From JAYPHU01 sp964611435 (GTDB lineage: Bacteria; Pseudomonadota; Alphaproteobacteria; Rhodospirillales; UBA2165): a DNA stretch of 64,000 nt. Position 1 is the first letter of the stretch; each line of letters opens with the position of its first letter. The stretch lies in NCBI GenBank assembly GCA_964611435.1, contig CAZSXT010000003.1:124001-188000 (forward strand). The letters are read 5' to 3'. The position numbers and the translations under genes were made by a program. The notes under the pieces are model-generated. The model was not told the origin of the DNA, ran no database searches, and saw only the letters and a program-made list of their open reading frames with translations. This document shows positions 49,095-58,097 of this stretch, piece by piece.

Positions 49095-50780
49095 ATGCTA
49101 ACTCGTCGAGATTTTTTACAGGTATCTGCAGCTACTGCCGCTCTGCTGGGCGCGGGCAAAATGGCGTCCGCCGCCAGCCACCAAGCCATCAGCCAGGACA
49201 AGCTGCTGGAGTTTGAGCCCAAGGGTCAGGTCACCCTGCTCAACTTCACCGATTGTCATGCGCAATTGGTGCCGCTGTATTTCCGGGAACCCTCGGTCAA
49301 TCTGGGCGTCGGCGACGTGAACGGCTTGCCGCCGCACCTGACCGGCAAGGAAATCCTTCAGAAATTCGGCCTCAAGGCCGGAACCCCGGAGGCTTATGCC
49401 TTCTCCAGTGAAGATTTCGTCGAACTATCCAAGACCTATGGCCGGATTGGCGGCTTCGCCCACATGGCCACCCTGATCAACGCCATCAAGGCGGAACGGC
49501 CGGGCAAGACTCTGCTGGTCGATTGCGGCGATACATGGCAAGGCTCCTACACCGCATTGAAGACCCGCGGCGAAGACATGGTCGATTTCATGAATGCGCT
49601 GGGCGTCGATGTGATGACCGGCCACTGGGAATTCACCTATGGCGCCGAACGGGTCAAGGAACTGCTGGAAAAAGTCAAATTCCCCTTCGTTGCCGGCAAT
49701 GTGGTCGATACCGAATGGGAAGAACCGGTCTTCAAGGATCATGCCTTCTTCGAACGCGGCGGCGTCAAAATCGCTGTGATTGGGCAAGCCTTCCCCTACA
49801 CGCCGATCGCTAACCCGCGGCATTTGATCCCGACTTGGTCCTTCGGCATTCGTGAAGAAAAAATTCGCGAAAGCGTCAAGAAGGTTCGTGACGGCGGCGC
49901 CGAACTGGTCGTACTAGCCAGCCACAACGGCTTTGACGTGGATCGCAAGCTGGCTTCTCGGGTCGACGGCATCGACGTGATCCTGACCGGCCATACCCAC
50001 GATGCGGTCCCCGGCATCATCAAGGTGAAGGACACACTGTTGGTGGCCACCGGTTCCCACGGCAAGTTCCTGGGCCGCCTGGACCTAGAGGTGAAGAATA
50101 AAAAGATTTCCGACTTCAGCTACCGGCTGATTCCGGTTCTCTCCGACGCGATCGCCCCTGACAAAAAGATTGCCGGGGTGATCGACAGGATACGCGCGCC
50201 TCACAAGGCGGAGGTGGAGAAAGTCCTCGGCCGGACGGAATCGCTTCTCTATCGTCGGGGTAATTTCAATGGCACCTTCGACGACCTGATCTGCAATGCC
50301 ATCATGGAAGAACGGGACGTGCAGATCGCGCTGTCGCCGGGCTTCCGCTGGGGCGCCTCACTATTGCCCGGCCAGGACATCCGGGTCGAGGAAGTGTATT
50401 CCCAGACGGCCATCACCTATCCGAAAACCTACCGGCTGGAATTCACCGGCCAGCAGCTCAAGGATATTTTGGAAGACGTGGCAGACAACCTGTTCAATCC
50501 CGACCCCTATTTCCAACAGGGCGGCGATATGGTCCGGGTCGGCGGCATGGGCTACCGGATAGAGGTCAACGAAAAGATAGGCTCACGGATTTCTGAAATG
50601 ACATTGCTGACGTCGGGTGAGAAAATTGACGCCAGCAAGAAATATACTGTCGGCGGCTGGGCTTCGGTCAATCCGGCGACGGAAGGTCCGCCCGTCTACG
50701 ACCTCGTGAGCAATTATATCTCGCGGAAGAAGAGCGTCACCGTTCCGCCGAATAATTCGATCAAGGTTGTTGCGAGTTAA
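49095..50780 (+). CDS. soxB: Sulfate thiohydrolase SoxB
   Basis: 561 residues. Tat signal MLTRRDFLQVSAATAALLGA. Metallophosphatase-like dimanganese sites: NFTDCHAQLVPLYF (D-x-H), VDCGDTWQGSYT, MTGHWEFTYGAERV, VLASHNGFDVD and LTGHTHDAVPGI. C-terminal 5-prime-nucleotidase domain. It hydrolyses the sulfate group from SoxY-cysteine-S-thiosulfonate in the periplasm, leaving sulfane sulfur on SoxY. With soxCD absent, that sulfur must go to another sink. Confidence 0.96.
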   Translation: MLTRRDFLQVSAATAALLGAGKMASAASHQAISQDKLLEFEPKGQVTLLNFTDCHAQLVPLYFREPSVNLGVGDVNGLPPHLTGKEILQKFGLKAGTPEAYAFSSEDFVELSKTYGRIGGFAHMATLINAIKAERPGKTLLVDCGDTWQGSYTALKTRGEDMVDFMNALGVDVMTGHWEFTYGAERVKELLEKVKFPFVAGNVVDTEWEEPVFKDHAFFERGGVKIAVIGQAFPYTPIANPRHLIPTWSFGIREEKIRESVKKVRDGGAELVVLASHNGFDVDRKLASRVDGIDVILTGHTHDAVPGIIKVKDTLLVATGSHGKFLGRLDLEVKNKKISDFSYRLIPVLSDAIAPDKKIAGVIDRIRAPHKAEVEKVLGRTESLLYRRGNFNGTFDDLICNAIMEERDVQIALSPGFRWGASLLPGQDIRVEEVYSQTAITYPKTYRLEFTGQQLKDILEDVADNLFNPDPYFQQGGDMVRVGGMGYRIEVNEKIGSRISEMTLLTSGEKIDASKKYTVGGWASVNPATEGPPVYDLVSNYISRKKSVTVPPNNSIKVVAS

Positions 50781-50803
50781 ACTTTAACCGGAGTGATCCG
50801 CCC

Positions 50804-51544
50804 GTGATGATGGAAGTCACTTATGCCGGCGTCTTTGTCGCCGGGCTTCTTAGCTTCGTCTCTCCCTGCGTGTTGCCGCTGATCCCCGCCTATATCAGTT
50901 TCCTAGGGGGGGCTTCGCTCAAGCAGTTGACCGAAGAAGGCGGTGTCGATGATGCAACAGCGCGGCGGGTGTTCTATTCAGCCATTGCCTTTGTGTTCGG
51001 TTTCGCGACAGTGTTCATTGCGCTCGGCGCGACGGCGACAGTGATCAGCAATGTGCTGGCGCAAAACTCTCTTATCCTGGGCCGCATTGCCGGCGTGATC
51101 ATTGTGATCTTCGGGCTCCACTATATGGGGCTGTTTAAGATCGGCTTCCTCAATTTCGATAAGCGCTTCCATCTGGAAAACAAGCCGGCCGGCCTGATCG
51201 GCGCCTACGTTCTGGGCCTGGCCTTCGCCTTCGGCTGGACGCCGTGTGTGGGCCCCATCCTGGCCTCGGTCCTGATGGTGGCTGCTTCCGGCGACAGCGT
51301 TGGTTATGGTGTTTCGCTGCTGAGCGTTTATGCGGCGGGAATCGGTATTCCCTTCCTGATCGCGGCGTTTGCGGTGAAGCCGTTCATGGCCTTTATGACC
51401 AAATTCCGCCGCCACATGCACAAGGTGGAGATCGCCGTGGGCCTGCTTCTGGTGGTCACCGGCGTTGTCATCTTCACCGGCGACATCAACCTGATCGCCA
51501 ACTGGTTGCTGGAGACTTTCCCGGTCTTTTCAAAAGTGGGCTAA
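50804..51544 (+). CDS. soxV: CcdA/SoxV thiol-transfer membrane protein
   Basis: 246 residues, six membrane segments. The two redox cysteines of the family lie in SFVSPCVLPLIPAYISFLGG (near residue 23) and FGWTPCVGPILASVLM (near 147). CcdA/SoxV moves electrons from cytoplasmic thioredoxin to periplasmic thiol proteins such as SoxW or SoxS. GTG at 50804 and ATGs at 50807/50810 are all possible starts. It is 23 nt after soxB. The next gene, soxW, is convergent. Confidence 0.92.
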   Translation: MMMEVTYAGVFVAGLLSFVSPCVLPLIPAYISFLGGASLKQLTEEGGVDDATARRVFYSAIAFVFGFATVFIALGATATVISNVLAQNSLILGRIAGVIIVIFGLHYMGLFKIGFLNFDKRFHLENKPAGLIGAYVLGLAFAFGWTPCVGPILASVLMVAASGDSVGYGVSLLSVYAAGIGIPFLIAAFAVKPFMAFMTKFRRHMHKVEIAVGLLLVVTGVVIFTGDINLIANWLLETFPVFSKVG

Positions 51545-51556
51545 TACAGCCGGCCC

Positions 51557-52219
51557 TTAATCCAGCTTCAGTTTGAAGCCGTCCGACCACAGCAGGTTGT
51601 TGATATCGATGCCGTGCTCCCTCAACTTGTCGCCCTCGGCGATCAGCCAGCGCTGGAACTCCGGCTCGGTCTTGTAGGCCCCGTCCTTCACATACTTGTG
51701 CAGCATGGTGAAGTGGAAGGGCTTGAAGTAGCCCGGCACCCGCATCACGTCCTGCTTGTTTCCCGGCTCCTTGGTGATTTCCTTCGGATCACCAGAGAAG
51801 AACATCATGGTCGGGGTAAAGCGGATGCCCCATTTCCGGGCGATCTCCTTCTCCTTCGCGGTCTGACCGTCAAAGTCGGTCACTTCCTTGTCGCCCCATA
51901 GGTTCAACTGCACAACATTGAAGTGCTTCTTGATGTAGTTGGTCACCTCGGGAATACGGTAGTTCACTTCGTGGGTGCGCTTGCAATACGGGCAGCCCCG
52001 CTGCTCCCAAATGACCATGTAGTGTTTATTCGCCTCAGCTGCTTCCTTTTGATCTTCCCGAAGATCGAGAAAGCTCTCCAGGAACCAGGATTGCTTATAA
52101 AGCCCATCCTCGCCCCGTTCCGGCGCGGGTAGCTTGCCGTCGGCAGCGAACACGGTCAGCGGCGCCAACGCCAAGGCGGCGAAAAAAGTAACAGCGGCGA
52201 AAAAACGTGAAATCTTCAT
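51557..52219 (-). CDS. soxW: Periplasmic thioredoxin SoxW
   Basis: 220 residues. Signal peptide to about residue 26, then an RGCPYCKRTHEVNY active site (C76, C79), a NVVQLNLWGDKEVTD stretch and cis-Pro in IRFTPTMMFF. The length and the long C-terminal helical part match SoxW-type thioredoxins rather than SoxS. It reduces Sox thiols with electrons supplied by SoxV. Encoded 103 nt after the FCSD-like gene. Confidence 0.88.
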   Translation of the reverse strand: MKISRFFAAVTFFAALALAPLTVFAADGKLPAPERGEDGLYKQSWFLESFLDLREDQKEAAEANKHYMVIWEQRGCPYCKRTHEVNYRIPEVTNYIKKHFNVVQLNLWGDKEVTDFDGQTAKEKEIARKWGIRFTPTMMFFSGDPKEITKEPGNKQDVMRVPGYFKPFHFTMLHKYVKDGAYKTEPEFQRWLIAEGDKLREHGIDINNLLWSDGFKLKLD

Positions 52220-52321
52220 GATCTTGTCCTCGTGGTCCCTGTTGCTGAACCTCTGATTTATAATGGTTCTATTCTACACAAAAACACCGCCAATCGGAAC
52301 CAACGATGTTTCAAATTTTCG

Positions 52322-53629
52322 TCAGGAAAACAGCACCTTAAACTGCTGATCGCCCCAACCCAGGTTTTTGGCGCCCAAGTCCGCGGAGCGGCTATTATGG
52401 GTCTTGGAATTGGCGGCAAAGGCCCACTGTTTGGTGCCCGGATCGAACCGATAAAAGGACTCCGATAGAATGGATTCCTTGCCCACGGGATCAACCATCG
52501 AATAGCACACCGACTCCGGCGTCACCCAGGCAGCCGGAGGCTTTCCGGCCAGCCTGGCGGCAATAACGCCCGCCACGCGCCGGCCTTCGGTCATGGCGAC
52601 GCTGGCGCTTTTAGAGAACGGCATCGGGCGGCAGTCTCCGGCCACATAGATTCGTTCGTCACCGATCACGTTGTAATTGAAGGGATCAATATTCGCCTCT
52701 TTCTGCGGGTTGTTCGCCTGCATCAATCCAAACCCTTCGATCATTTTCGAAGCACGGGTCCGGGGATACGGCGCGCCGTCAGTAAACTTGATCTCGTCAA
52801 AGTCGGTCTTGATGGTTTTTCTGACCGGATCAATGCCTTCCACCACGGTCGATGTCATGTATTCCAAATGATCCTCATACAGGTCATTGAACGCCGCCAG
52901 GAACCCGTCGCCGTTCACCGCCGGCGTCTCCCGCGGATCGATCAGCACCACCTTGCCGGCAATCTTGTTTTGCTTAAAATGGTGCGCGATGACACAGGCC
53001 CGCTCGTAGGGTGAGGCTGCACACCGGTAAATGCCCGGCGGCGCCGTAAGAACGAACAGGCCTTTCTTGAAATTCTGGATCTTGTATTTGAGAGCCACAT
53101 GCTCCGCGCTGGAGACAAACGCCGCCGGATAGCGGGTCCGCAGCAGGTGTTCCTGCTCCGCATCTTTCACCCCCATTGAGGCATAGTTGTAGTCCACCCC
53201 CGGCGCGAGGACGAGCATATCGTAATCCAGATAGCCCTTGTCGGTCATCACCCGGCGTTTTTCCCGGTCCAGATCAACCACCGTTGCGTTGAAATAAGTA
53301 TAGCTGCCATTTTTGGCCCCATCGACAAAGCTGTGGGTCAGGCTTTCCAGGGTGACAAGATCGACCAGCCAAAGATTACTGAGCGGATGGGAGACAAAGG
53401 TCTCCCGCTGCTCCACCATGATCACCTGAGCGCCGGGCGTTTGCTTCTTGAGCTCTTTGCTGATGCTGAGCCCGGCCCAGCCACCGCCGACCACGACAAC
53501 GCGGGGGCCTTTGGCCGCCGGTAGGTCGGCGGAACGGGTAACCTGAGCAGAAGAAATTCTCGGCAGAGCCGCCACAAGAGCGGCAGCGCCGGCAAACTTT
53601 CCCAGATCCCGGCGGCTGATGCTGGTCAT
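52322..53629 (-). CDS. soxF: Flavocytochrome c sulfide dehydrogenase-like flavoprotein (SoxF/FccB)
   Basis: 435 residues. Tat signal SRRDLGKFAGAAALVAAL, FAD motif VVVVGGGWAGLSISKEL (near 44). The redox-active cysteine pair of FccB is present: C203 in GIYRCAASPYERA and C375 in TPESVCYSMVD. VAGDCRPMPFSKSA forms the second FAD site. It oxidises sulfide to sulfane or polysulfide, giving electrons to a cytochrome subunit. No fccA/soxE cytochrome is adjacent, so its partner is elsewhere. Overlaps the sLpl(AB) stop by 4 nt. Confidence 0.92.
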   Translation of the reverse strand: MTSISRRDLGKFAGAAALVAALPRISSAQVTRSADLPAAKGPRVVVVGGGWAGLSISKELKKQTPGAQVIMVEQRETFVSHPLSNLWLVDLVTLESLTHSFVDGAKNGSYTYFNATVVDLDREKRRVMTDKGYLDYDMLVLAPGVDYNYASMGVKDAEQEHLLRTRYPAAFVSSAEHVALKYKIQNFKKGLFVLTAPPGIYRCAASPYERACVIAHHFKQNKIAGKVVLIDPRETPAVNGDGFLAAFNDLYEDHLEYMTSTVVEGIDPVRKTIKTDFDEIKFTDGAPYPRTRASKMIEGFGLMQANNPQKEANIDPFNYNVIGDERIYVAGDCRPMPFSKSASVAMTEGRRVAGVIAARLAGKPPAAWVTPESVCYSMVDPVGKESILSESFYRFDPGTKQWAFAANSKTHNSRSADLGAKNLGWGDQQFKVLFS

Positions 53630-54690
53630 GATCGGGCAGCGTCCAGAATGACTTTCTGGAAGTCGGCAGGCTGAATGGTCAGCAGGCCAACATCGGCCTG
53701 CTCGAAGAATTCCTGCACGGAGGATTCCAAGTCGCCGACCAGGGCGCCTCGCAAATGGGCCTCCAGATCCAGGATGGTGCGCGGCGGCGTGACAAAGAAA
53801 TCGCCCGTGACCAATACTTCGCGGATACGGTCATTGTTGGGGCCTTCGAGACGGAGAAACGCCTTCACCGTGCCGCCCGGCCCGGTGTGGGTTGCCTCTT
53901 TAACATTGTCGCCGGCGCCGGGATTGTCGATCTCGGCCACGAACTCATCGGTGCCGATTTCCTCCTCAAAGAGCTCCTTGGCCAGCTCCTCTTCTCGTGC
54001 CGTGGCCTCGCCCCATTCGGTCTCGATCCCCAAATGTTCGGCAAAGCCGGCCAGCATATGTTCCTTGATCTCGTCCTTGGAGGGCACCTTGCCGTCCAAC
54101 AGTTCATGCAGCGTCACCACTCGCTGCTCGGCCGACTCCAAATCCCGCTTGGCGAGTTTCTGCGCGGGAATTTTCAGCGCCGCGACCATGTCCGCCGGGT
54201 TCATCTCGATCAGCAGCGTGCCTTGGTAAAACAACGTGTCCCCGTCAAAGAACCCGCCGGTGCCGCACAGCTTCCGGCCGTCCACTTCGATATCATTGCG
54301 GGGCCGGTACTTGGCGTTGATGCCCAACCGGCTGAGCCCCGCCGCCGCCGCCTCGCAGATGGCTTTGGTCAGCTCGGGCAGCGTCGAGATGGAGAGCGAT
54401 TGGCGATGGAAGGCCAATTCCCATCCGATCTGGCCCTCATCGAAATAAATCGCACCGCCACCGGTAATGCGCCGCACAACGCCGACATCATTCTCCCGGC
54501 AATACTCCAGTTGAACTTCCTCGCTCAGCGCCTGATGGCGGCCGATCAACGCGGTCTTGGGGAAGTGCAGAAACCGGATCGTGTCCGGCACGTCACCGGC
54601 CTGATGGGCTTCGATCATCGCCTGATCAAAGGCAATATTGGCGCGGCCTTCCCTGAGGCCCGTGTCGATGACGCGAAACTTGGGTGCCAT
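53626..54690 (-). CDS. slpl(AB): Lipoate-protein ligase sLpl(AB) for LbpA
   Basis: 354 residues: an LplA-type catalytic domain (RRITGGGAIYFDEGQIGWEL near residue 75; GRKLCGTGGFFDGDTLFYQG with the activating Lys near 147) and a C-terminal LplB-like accessory domain fused behind it. GGAGGAG stands 6 nt before the ATG. sLpl(AB) attaches octanoate or lipoate to LbpA in sHdr bacteria. It follows lipS1 by 34 nt and overlaps the FCSD-like gene. Confidence 0.93.
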   Translation of the reverse strand: MAPKFRVIDTGLREGRANIAFDQAMIEAHQAGDVPDTIRFLHFPKTALIGRHQALSEEVQLEYCRENDVGVVRRITGGGAIYFDEGQIGWELAFHRQSLSISTLPELTKAICEAAAAGLSRLGINAKYRPRNDIEVDGRKLCGTGGFFDGDTLFYQGTLLIEMNPADMVAALKIPAQKLAKRDLESAEQRVVTLHELLDGKVPSKDEIKEHMLAGFAEHLGIETEWGEATAREEELAKELFEEEIGTDEFVAEIDNPGAGDNVKEATHTGPGGTVKAFLRLEGPNNDRIREVLVTGDFFVTPPRTILDLEAHLRGALVGDLESSVQEFFEQADVGLLTIQPADFQKVILDAARS

Positions 54691-54724
54691 ATGGCTCTCC
54701 TCCCTACTCTTCTTGCGCCTAACC

Positions 54725-55966
54725 TTAGCTCATATCGAGCTGACGACGCACTTTCTTAATGTCTTTTTTCTTCAATTCAAAAGGATAGCTGGCGATATCG
54801 CTGGGCGGTGAATCGCCGTACGGCCGATCACAGGCGGAAATGTCCTCGGCAACCTTGCCCGGACAGCCCGACGTTCGGAAGGCGATACCTGACTCTATAT
54901 ACATATCCAATTCGGCCTGGGGCAGACCGAATTCCTTCACCCGGCCTTCCTCGTCGAAAGACATGTGATCTATCCGAACACCGCAATAGTCGATCAGATA
55001 GCGGGCGAGTTGCACCCGCCGCCACTGATCCCGGGGCGTCGCCGGCAAATGATCCATCAGAGACCCTTTCTCCGGGAAAAAACAAAACATATGGCTATGG
55101 CCGCCCAGATCGACCAATTCCTGCACCACCTTGATCACGTCATATTCAGTCTCGCCCATGCCGACGATCAGGTGCGCGCCGAACTTTTGGTCCCCAAAGA
55201 TATCCTTGGCATGATGCAGGATTTCCCAATACTTCTTCCAGCTATGGGGCGAATCCACCCCCTTGCCGCGTGTTCGGTCGAAGATTTCCGGGGTCACCGC
55301 ATCCAGCGCGACGGTGAAAATATCCGCGCCCATTTCGTGCAGGGTTTCGACGTCGTCCCGAGTCATGGTCGTCGGGTTCGACAGGATCGATACCGGGATC
55401 GTGTCCGGCGAGATACGGTCCGTCCATTTACGGAGCACGGTTTTGGTGTCGTCATCCGAATTCGGATGAGTAATCATGCTGATGCACATCCGGTGGAACT
55501 GCGAATTCTCTCCGTCCTTGGCGACGATATCGACGATCTGATCCATCGGCACCGCCGGCCAATCGACCCGGATGAAGTTCCGGTCGGCATAGTCCCGGTC
55601 TTTTTCCCGGTGGCGCGCCAGACCGCAATAAGCGCAATTGGCCCGGCAGCCTTCCGGGTAGGTCAACAGAAGATTGAGGCACCGGGTGCAGGAGCAGCGG
55701 TACATCTGTCCGCTCATGATGCCCAGCGTAATCGCCGCCGCGGTCGACATCTGCACGTATTCGGGCGAGCGCATATGCGGCGTCAGCATATTATAGTTGG
55801 GCTTGTAGACCCCCTGCGGCGCGACATTGGCGTCCTTCACCCGTGCCCCGTTGCGATGTTCCTTGGCAATGGCCTCCGGGCTTCGGGGTTGCATCTCCGC
55901 GAAGTCGTTGAGGGTTTTGCTTTGTTTGCCCGTTGCCGGGGTCGTGCTGTGTTCGATACAACTCAT
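54725..55966 (-). CDS. lipS1: Radical SAM lipoate synthase subunit LipS1
   Basis: 413 residues. SAM-radical cluster motif C-x3-C-x2-C in GCRANCAYCGLARH (C107, C111, C114), and an additional set RCSCTRCLNLL (C91, C93, C96) for an auxiliary [4Fe-4S] cluster that donates sulfur. LipS1 and LipS2 together insert the two sulfurs in octanoyl-LbpA in the non-LipA pathway. Its start overlaps the lipT stop by 4 nt. Confidence 0.93.
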   Translation of the reverse strand: MSCIEHSTTPATGKQSKTLNDFAEMQPRSPEAIAKEHRNGARVKDANVAPQGVYKPNYNMLTPHMRSPEYVQMSTAAAITLGIMSGQMYRCSCTRCLNLLLTYPEGCRANCAYCGLARHREKDRDYADRNFIRVDWPAVPMDQIVDIVAKDGENSQFHRMCISMITHPNSDDDTKTVLRKWTDRISPDTIPVSILSNPTTMTRDDVETLHEMGADIFTVALDAVTPEIFDRTRGKGVDSPHSWKKYWEILHHAKDIFGDQKFGAHLIVGMGETEYDVIKVVQELVDLGGHSHMFCFFPEKGSLMDHLPATPRDQWRRVQLARYLIDYCGVRIDHMSFDEEGRVKEFGLPQAELDMYIESGIAFRTSGCPGKVAEDISACDRPYGDSPPSDIASYPFELKKKDIKKVRRQLDMS

Positions 55967-57072
55967 GCCGCTGCTAGTGCCTCCGCTGACTTAAGAGTGC
56001 GTTCGTCCCAATATGCCGGGTAGGAAATCCACCCCTGCCGGAGTTGATCCGGCGTGGGCGCCCCACCCGCTTCGAATATTTCGATCAATTCCTGGCGCCG
56101 GTGGTACGCATGATCCAGCGACCCCTTAAAAAGCGCCGACAACTCCGCCACGTAGTCGTCAATCACATCTTTATCGCCGGCAATCCACTCCGCCGCCGCC
56201 GAGCCGGCCAGGCCGCCGGAAATCACCGCCGATGTGATCCCGCCACCGGTCACCGGATTCGCCAGGCCAGCCGCATCGCCGGCCAAAAGCACGGGGATAT
56301 CGCCCACCCGGCCCGCTGGATGCAACATGCCGCCCACCGGAATCGCACCGCCGGTACGGGCGGAAATTTCTGTGCCGACCCGGCCGTCCTCGACCAAACG
56401 GGCGTGCAATGTCTCTACAATCTCTTTCAACCGCAGCCGGTCCTGGGCCCGTACGCCTGCGCCGATATTGGCCACATCGCCACGCGGAAAAAGCCAGCCA
56501 TAGCCGCCGGGAATCTTGGTGGAAACGAAAATGTCTGTCGCCTGATGGGCCTTCAACAGCGGCACGGTAATCTGGCGGGACTCCACCACATCCATATTTC
56601 GGATGCCGATAGCCTTGCCGATCCGGCTGCGGGGGCCGTCCGCACCGATGATAAATTTCGGCGCAATGGTCTCCCCTGTTTCCAGGATGACACTGCCATC
56701 TTTGGTTAACTCAATGGGCCGGATATCGAACCGGATGTCGGCGCCTGCCGCCGCCGCCCGATCCACCAGCAGCCGGTCAAACGCGCCCCGGTCCACCATC
56801 CGACCATGAAAGTCGGGCTTCACCTCGCCCACGCCATCCTCGACAAAGGTAATCATTTCGTCGATGCGCTGGCGGGTGACCTGATCAAGGTCACCCAGTT
56901 CCTGATCAATCATGGCCGGCACGAACTCGGCGCATTGCACCGGGAAACCGGGCCGCTTCTTGCGATCAATAGCCAACACGGACGCGCCGCCGGCAGCCGC
57001 TTCCGCCGCCGCCCGTGCACCGGCGGGACCCAGCCCCACCACCAGGACATCAATGCCGAGGGTTGCCGTCAC
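55963..57072 (-). CDS. lipT: FAD-dependent oxidoreductase LipT (geranylgeranyl-reductase-like)
   Basis: 369 residues from the GTG at 57072, whose GTGA overlaps the lipS2 stop; a GTG at 57081 is an alternative. FAD motif VLVVGLGPAGARAAAEAAAG (near 10-29), IGADGPRSRIGKAIG near 145 and LAGDAAGLANPVTGGG near 265 fit the GGR/FixC group. Between lipS2 and lipS1 this position corresponds to lipT, proposed as an electron donor for the radical SAM pair. The symbol is from recalled synteny; the family is certain. Confidence 0.85.
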   Translation of the reverse strand: MTATLGIDVLVVGLGPAGARAAAEAAAGGASVLAIDRKKRPGFPVQCAEFVPAMIDQELGDLDQVTRQRIDEMITFVEDGVGEVKPDFHGRMVDRGAFDRLLVDRAAAAGADIRFDIRPIELTKDGSVILETGETIAPKFIIGADGPRSRIGKAIGIRNMDVVESRQITVPLLKAHQATDIFVSTKIPGGYGWLFPRGDVANIGAGVRAQDRLRLKEIVETLHARLVEDGRVGTEISARTGGAIPVGGMLHPAGRVGDIPVLLAGDAAGLANPVTGGGITSAVISGGLAGSAAAEWIAGDKDVIDDYVAELSALFKGSLDHAYHRRQELIEIFEAGGAPTPDQLRQGWISYPAYWDERTLKSAEALAAA

Positions 57073-58097
57073 GCCGCACACATCCGCATATTCTTGGTGT
57101 CGCCCACCTTGATCGAGCAGCAGGCGTGCGCTTGCTCGAACGGCCGGCCAATGGCCTCGCTCACCGCCAACATCCCATCCGCCGGGAAGGCAATACCATC
57201 CAGACCCGCCATCACCGCATAGGCATCGGTGATCCGCTTGTGCATACCCGGCGGCCGCGCACAGCCCAGCAGCACCTGACGGTCCTGCAACCGGCGGCGC
57301 GCTTCATAGAACAAACGTCCGATCTCTTCTGTCGCCGGAACCTTGAACGTCCCCGGCTTTGAATAAAAAGGCATGACCACGACCAATACCAAAGCGTGGG
57401 TCTTATGCCGGGCGATCATGTCGAGGGCCGTGTTCTCACCAACGAATTCGCCATAGTGTAGCCCGGCGACGATATGCGGCACGATCTCCATATCGGTGGC
57501 GCAGAGCGCTTCCAAGGTCGCTTCGAAATCCTCCACCGGACGGTCCAGGTGATAGACCTCTTTAATCGTCTTGTCGGAGCCGATCACATCCATCATCGCT
57601 GTATCAACGCCCGCATCCGCCATAGACTTGGCGCCGGCCCGGTCGGTCAGGGCGGTGTGAATGGCTATCTTCAGGTAGGGAAAATCGGACTTCAGCTTTT
57701 CAATAACCGGGTAATAGGGGCCATAGTTGATCACGTTATGGCGGTTGGAGCCGCCGGAAATCAAAAATCCCTGGAGGTTCTGCAATTTGATGAGGTTCCG
57801 CACCTTGTGATCCAGCATCTCCGGATTGGTGGCCGGGATCATCGGCTCCAGAATTTTCGCCTGACAGTGATCGCAGTTCAGCGCACAGCCAGCAGCGGTA
57901 ATCGAGAACGCCGGGAAACTGTTTTGGCTGCAGCCCTGTAGATCGGAAGAATTATATTCCTTAAAGGTTGGCGTAGAGAACCGGATGGATCGACCGGATA
58001 TCTCCGCCGCACCGGCTTCGAGAGTGGCGACAAGCCCCTCATCGAACTCGGCATCCTCTAGTTCCTCGATCTCCAGAATCCGATCAAGCCATGACAT
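57069..58097 (-). CDS. lipS2: Radical SAM lipoate synthase subunit LipS2
   Basis: 342 residues. Radical SAM motif C-x3-C-x2-C in AGCALNCDHCQAKILEP (C71, C75, C78), with an upstream Cys C56 in DLQGCSQNSFP and a cysteine-bearing C-terminus (QAHACCSIKVGDTKN and MRMCAA). The partner of LipS1 in lipoyl assembly. Overlaps the HDAC-like gene upstream by 14 nt. Confidence 0.92.
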   Translation of the reverse strand: MSWLDRILEIEELEDAEFDEGLVATLEAGAAEISGRSIRFSTPTFKEYNSSDLQGCSQNSFPAFSITAAGCALNCDHCQAKILEPMIPATNPEMLDHKVRNLIKLQNLQGFLISGGSNRHNVINYGPYYPVIEKLKSDFPYLKIAIHTALTDRAGAKSMADAGVDTAMMDVIGSDKTIKEVYHLDRPVEDFEATLEALCATDMEIVPHIVAGLHYGEFVGENTALDMIARHKTHALVLVVVMPFYSKPGTFKVPATEEIGRLFYEARRRLQDRQVLLGCARPPGMHKRITDAYAVMAGLDGIAFPADGMLAVSEAIGRPFEQAHACCSIKVGDTKNMRMCAA

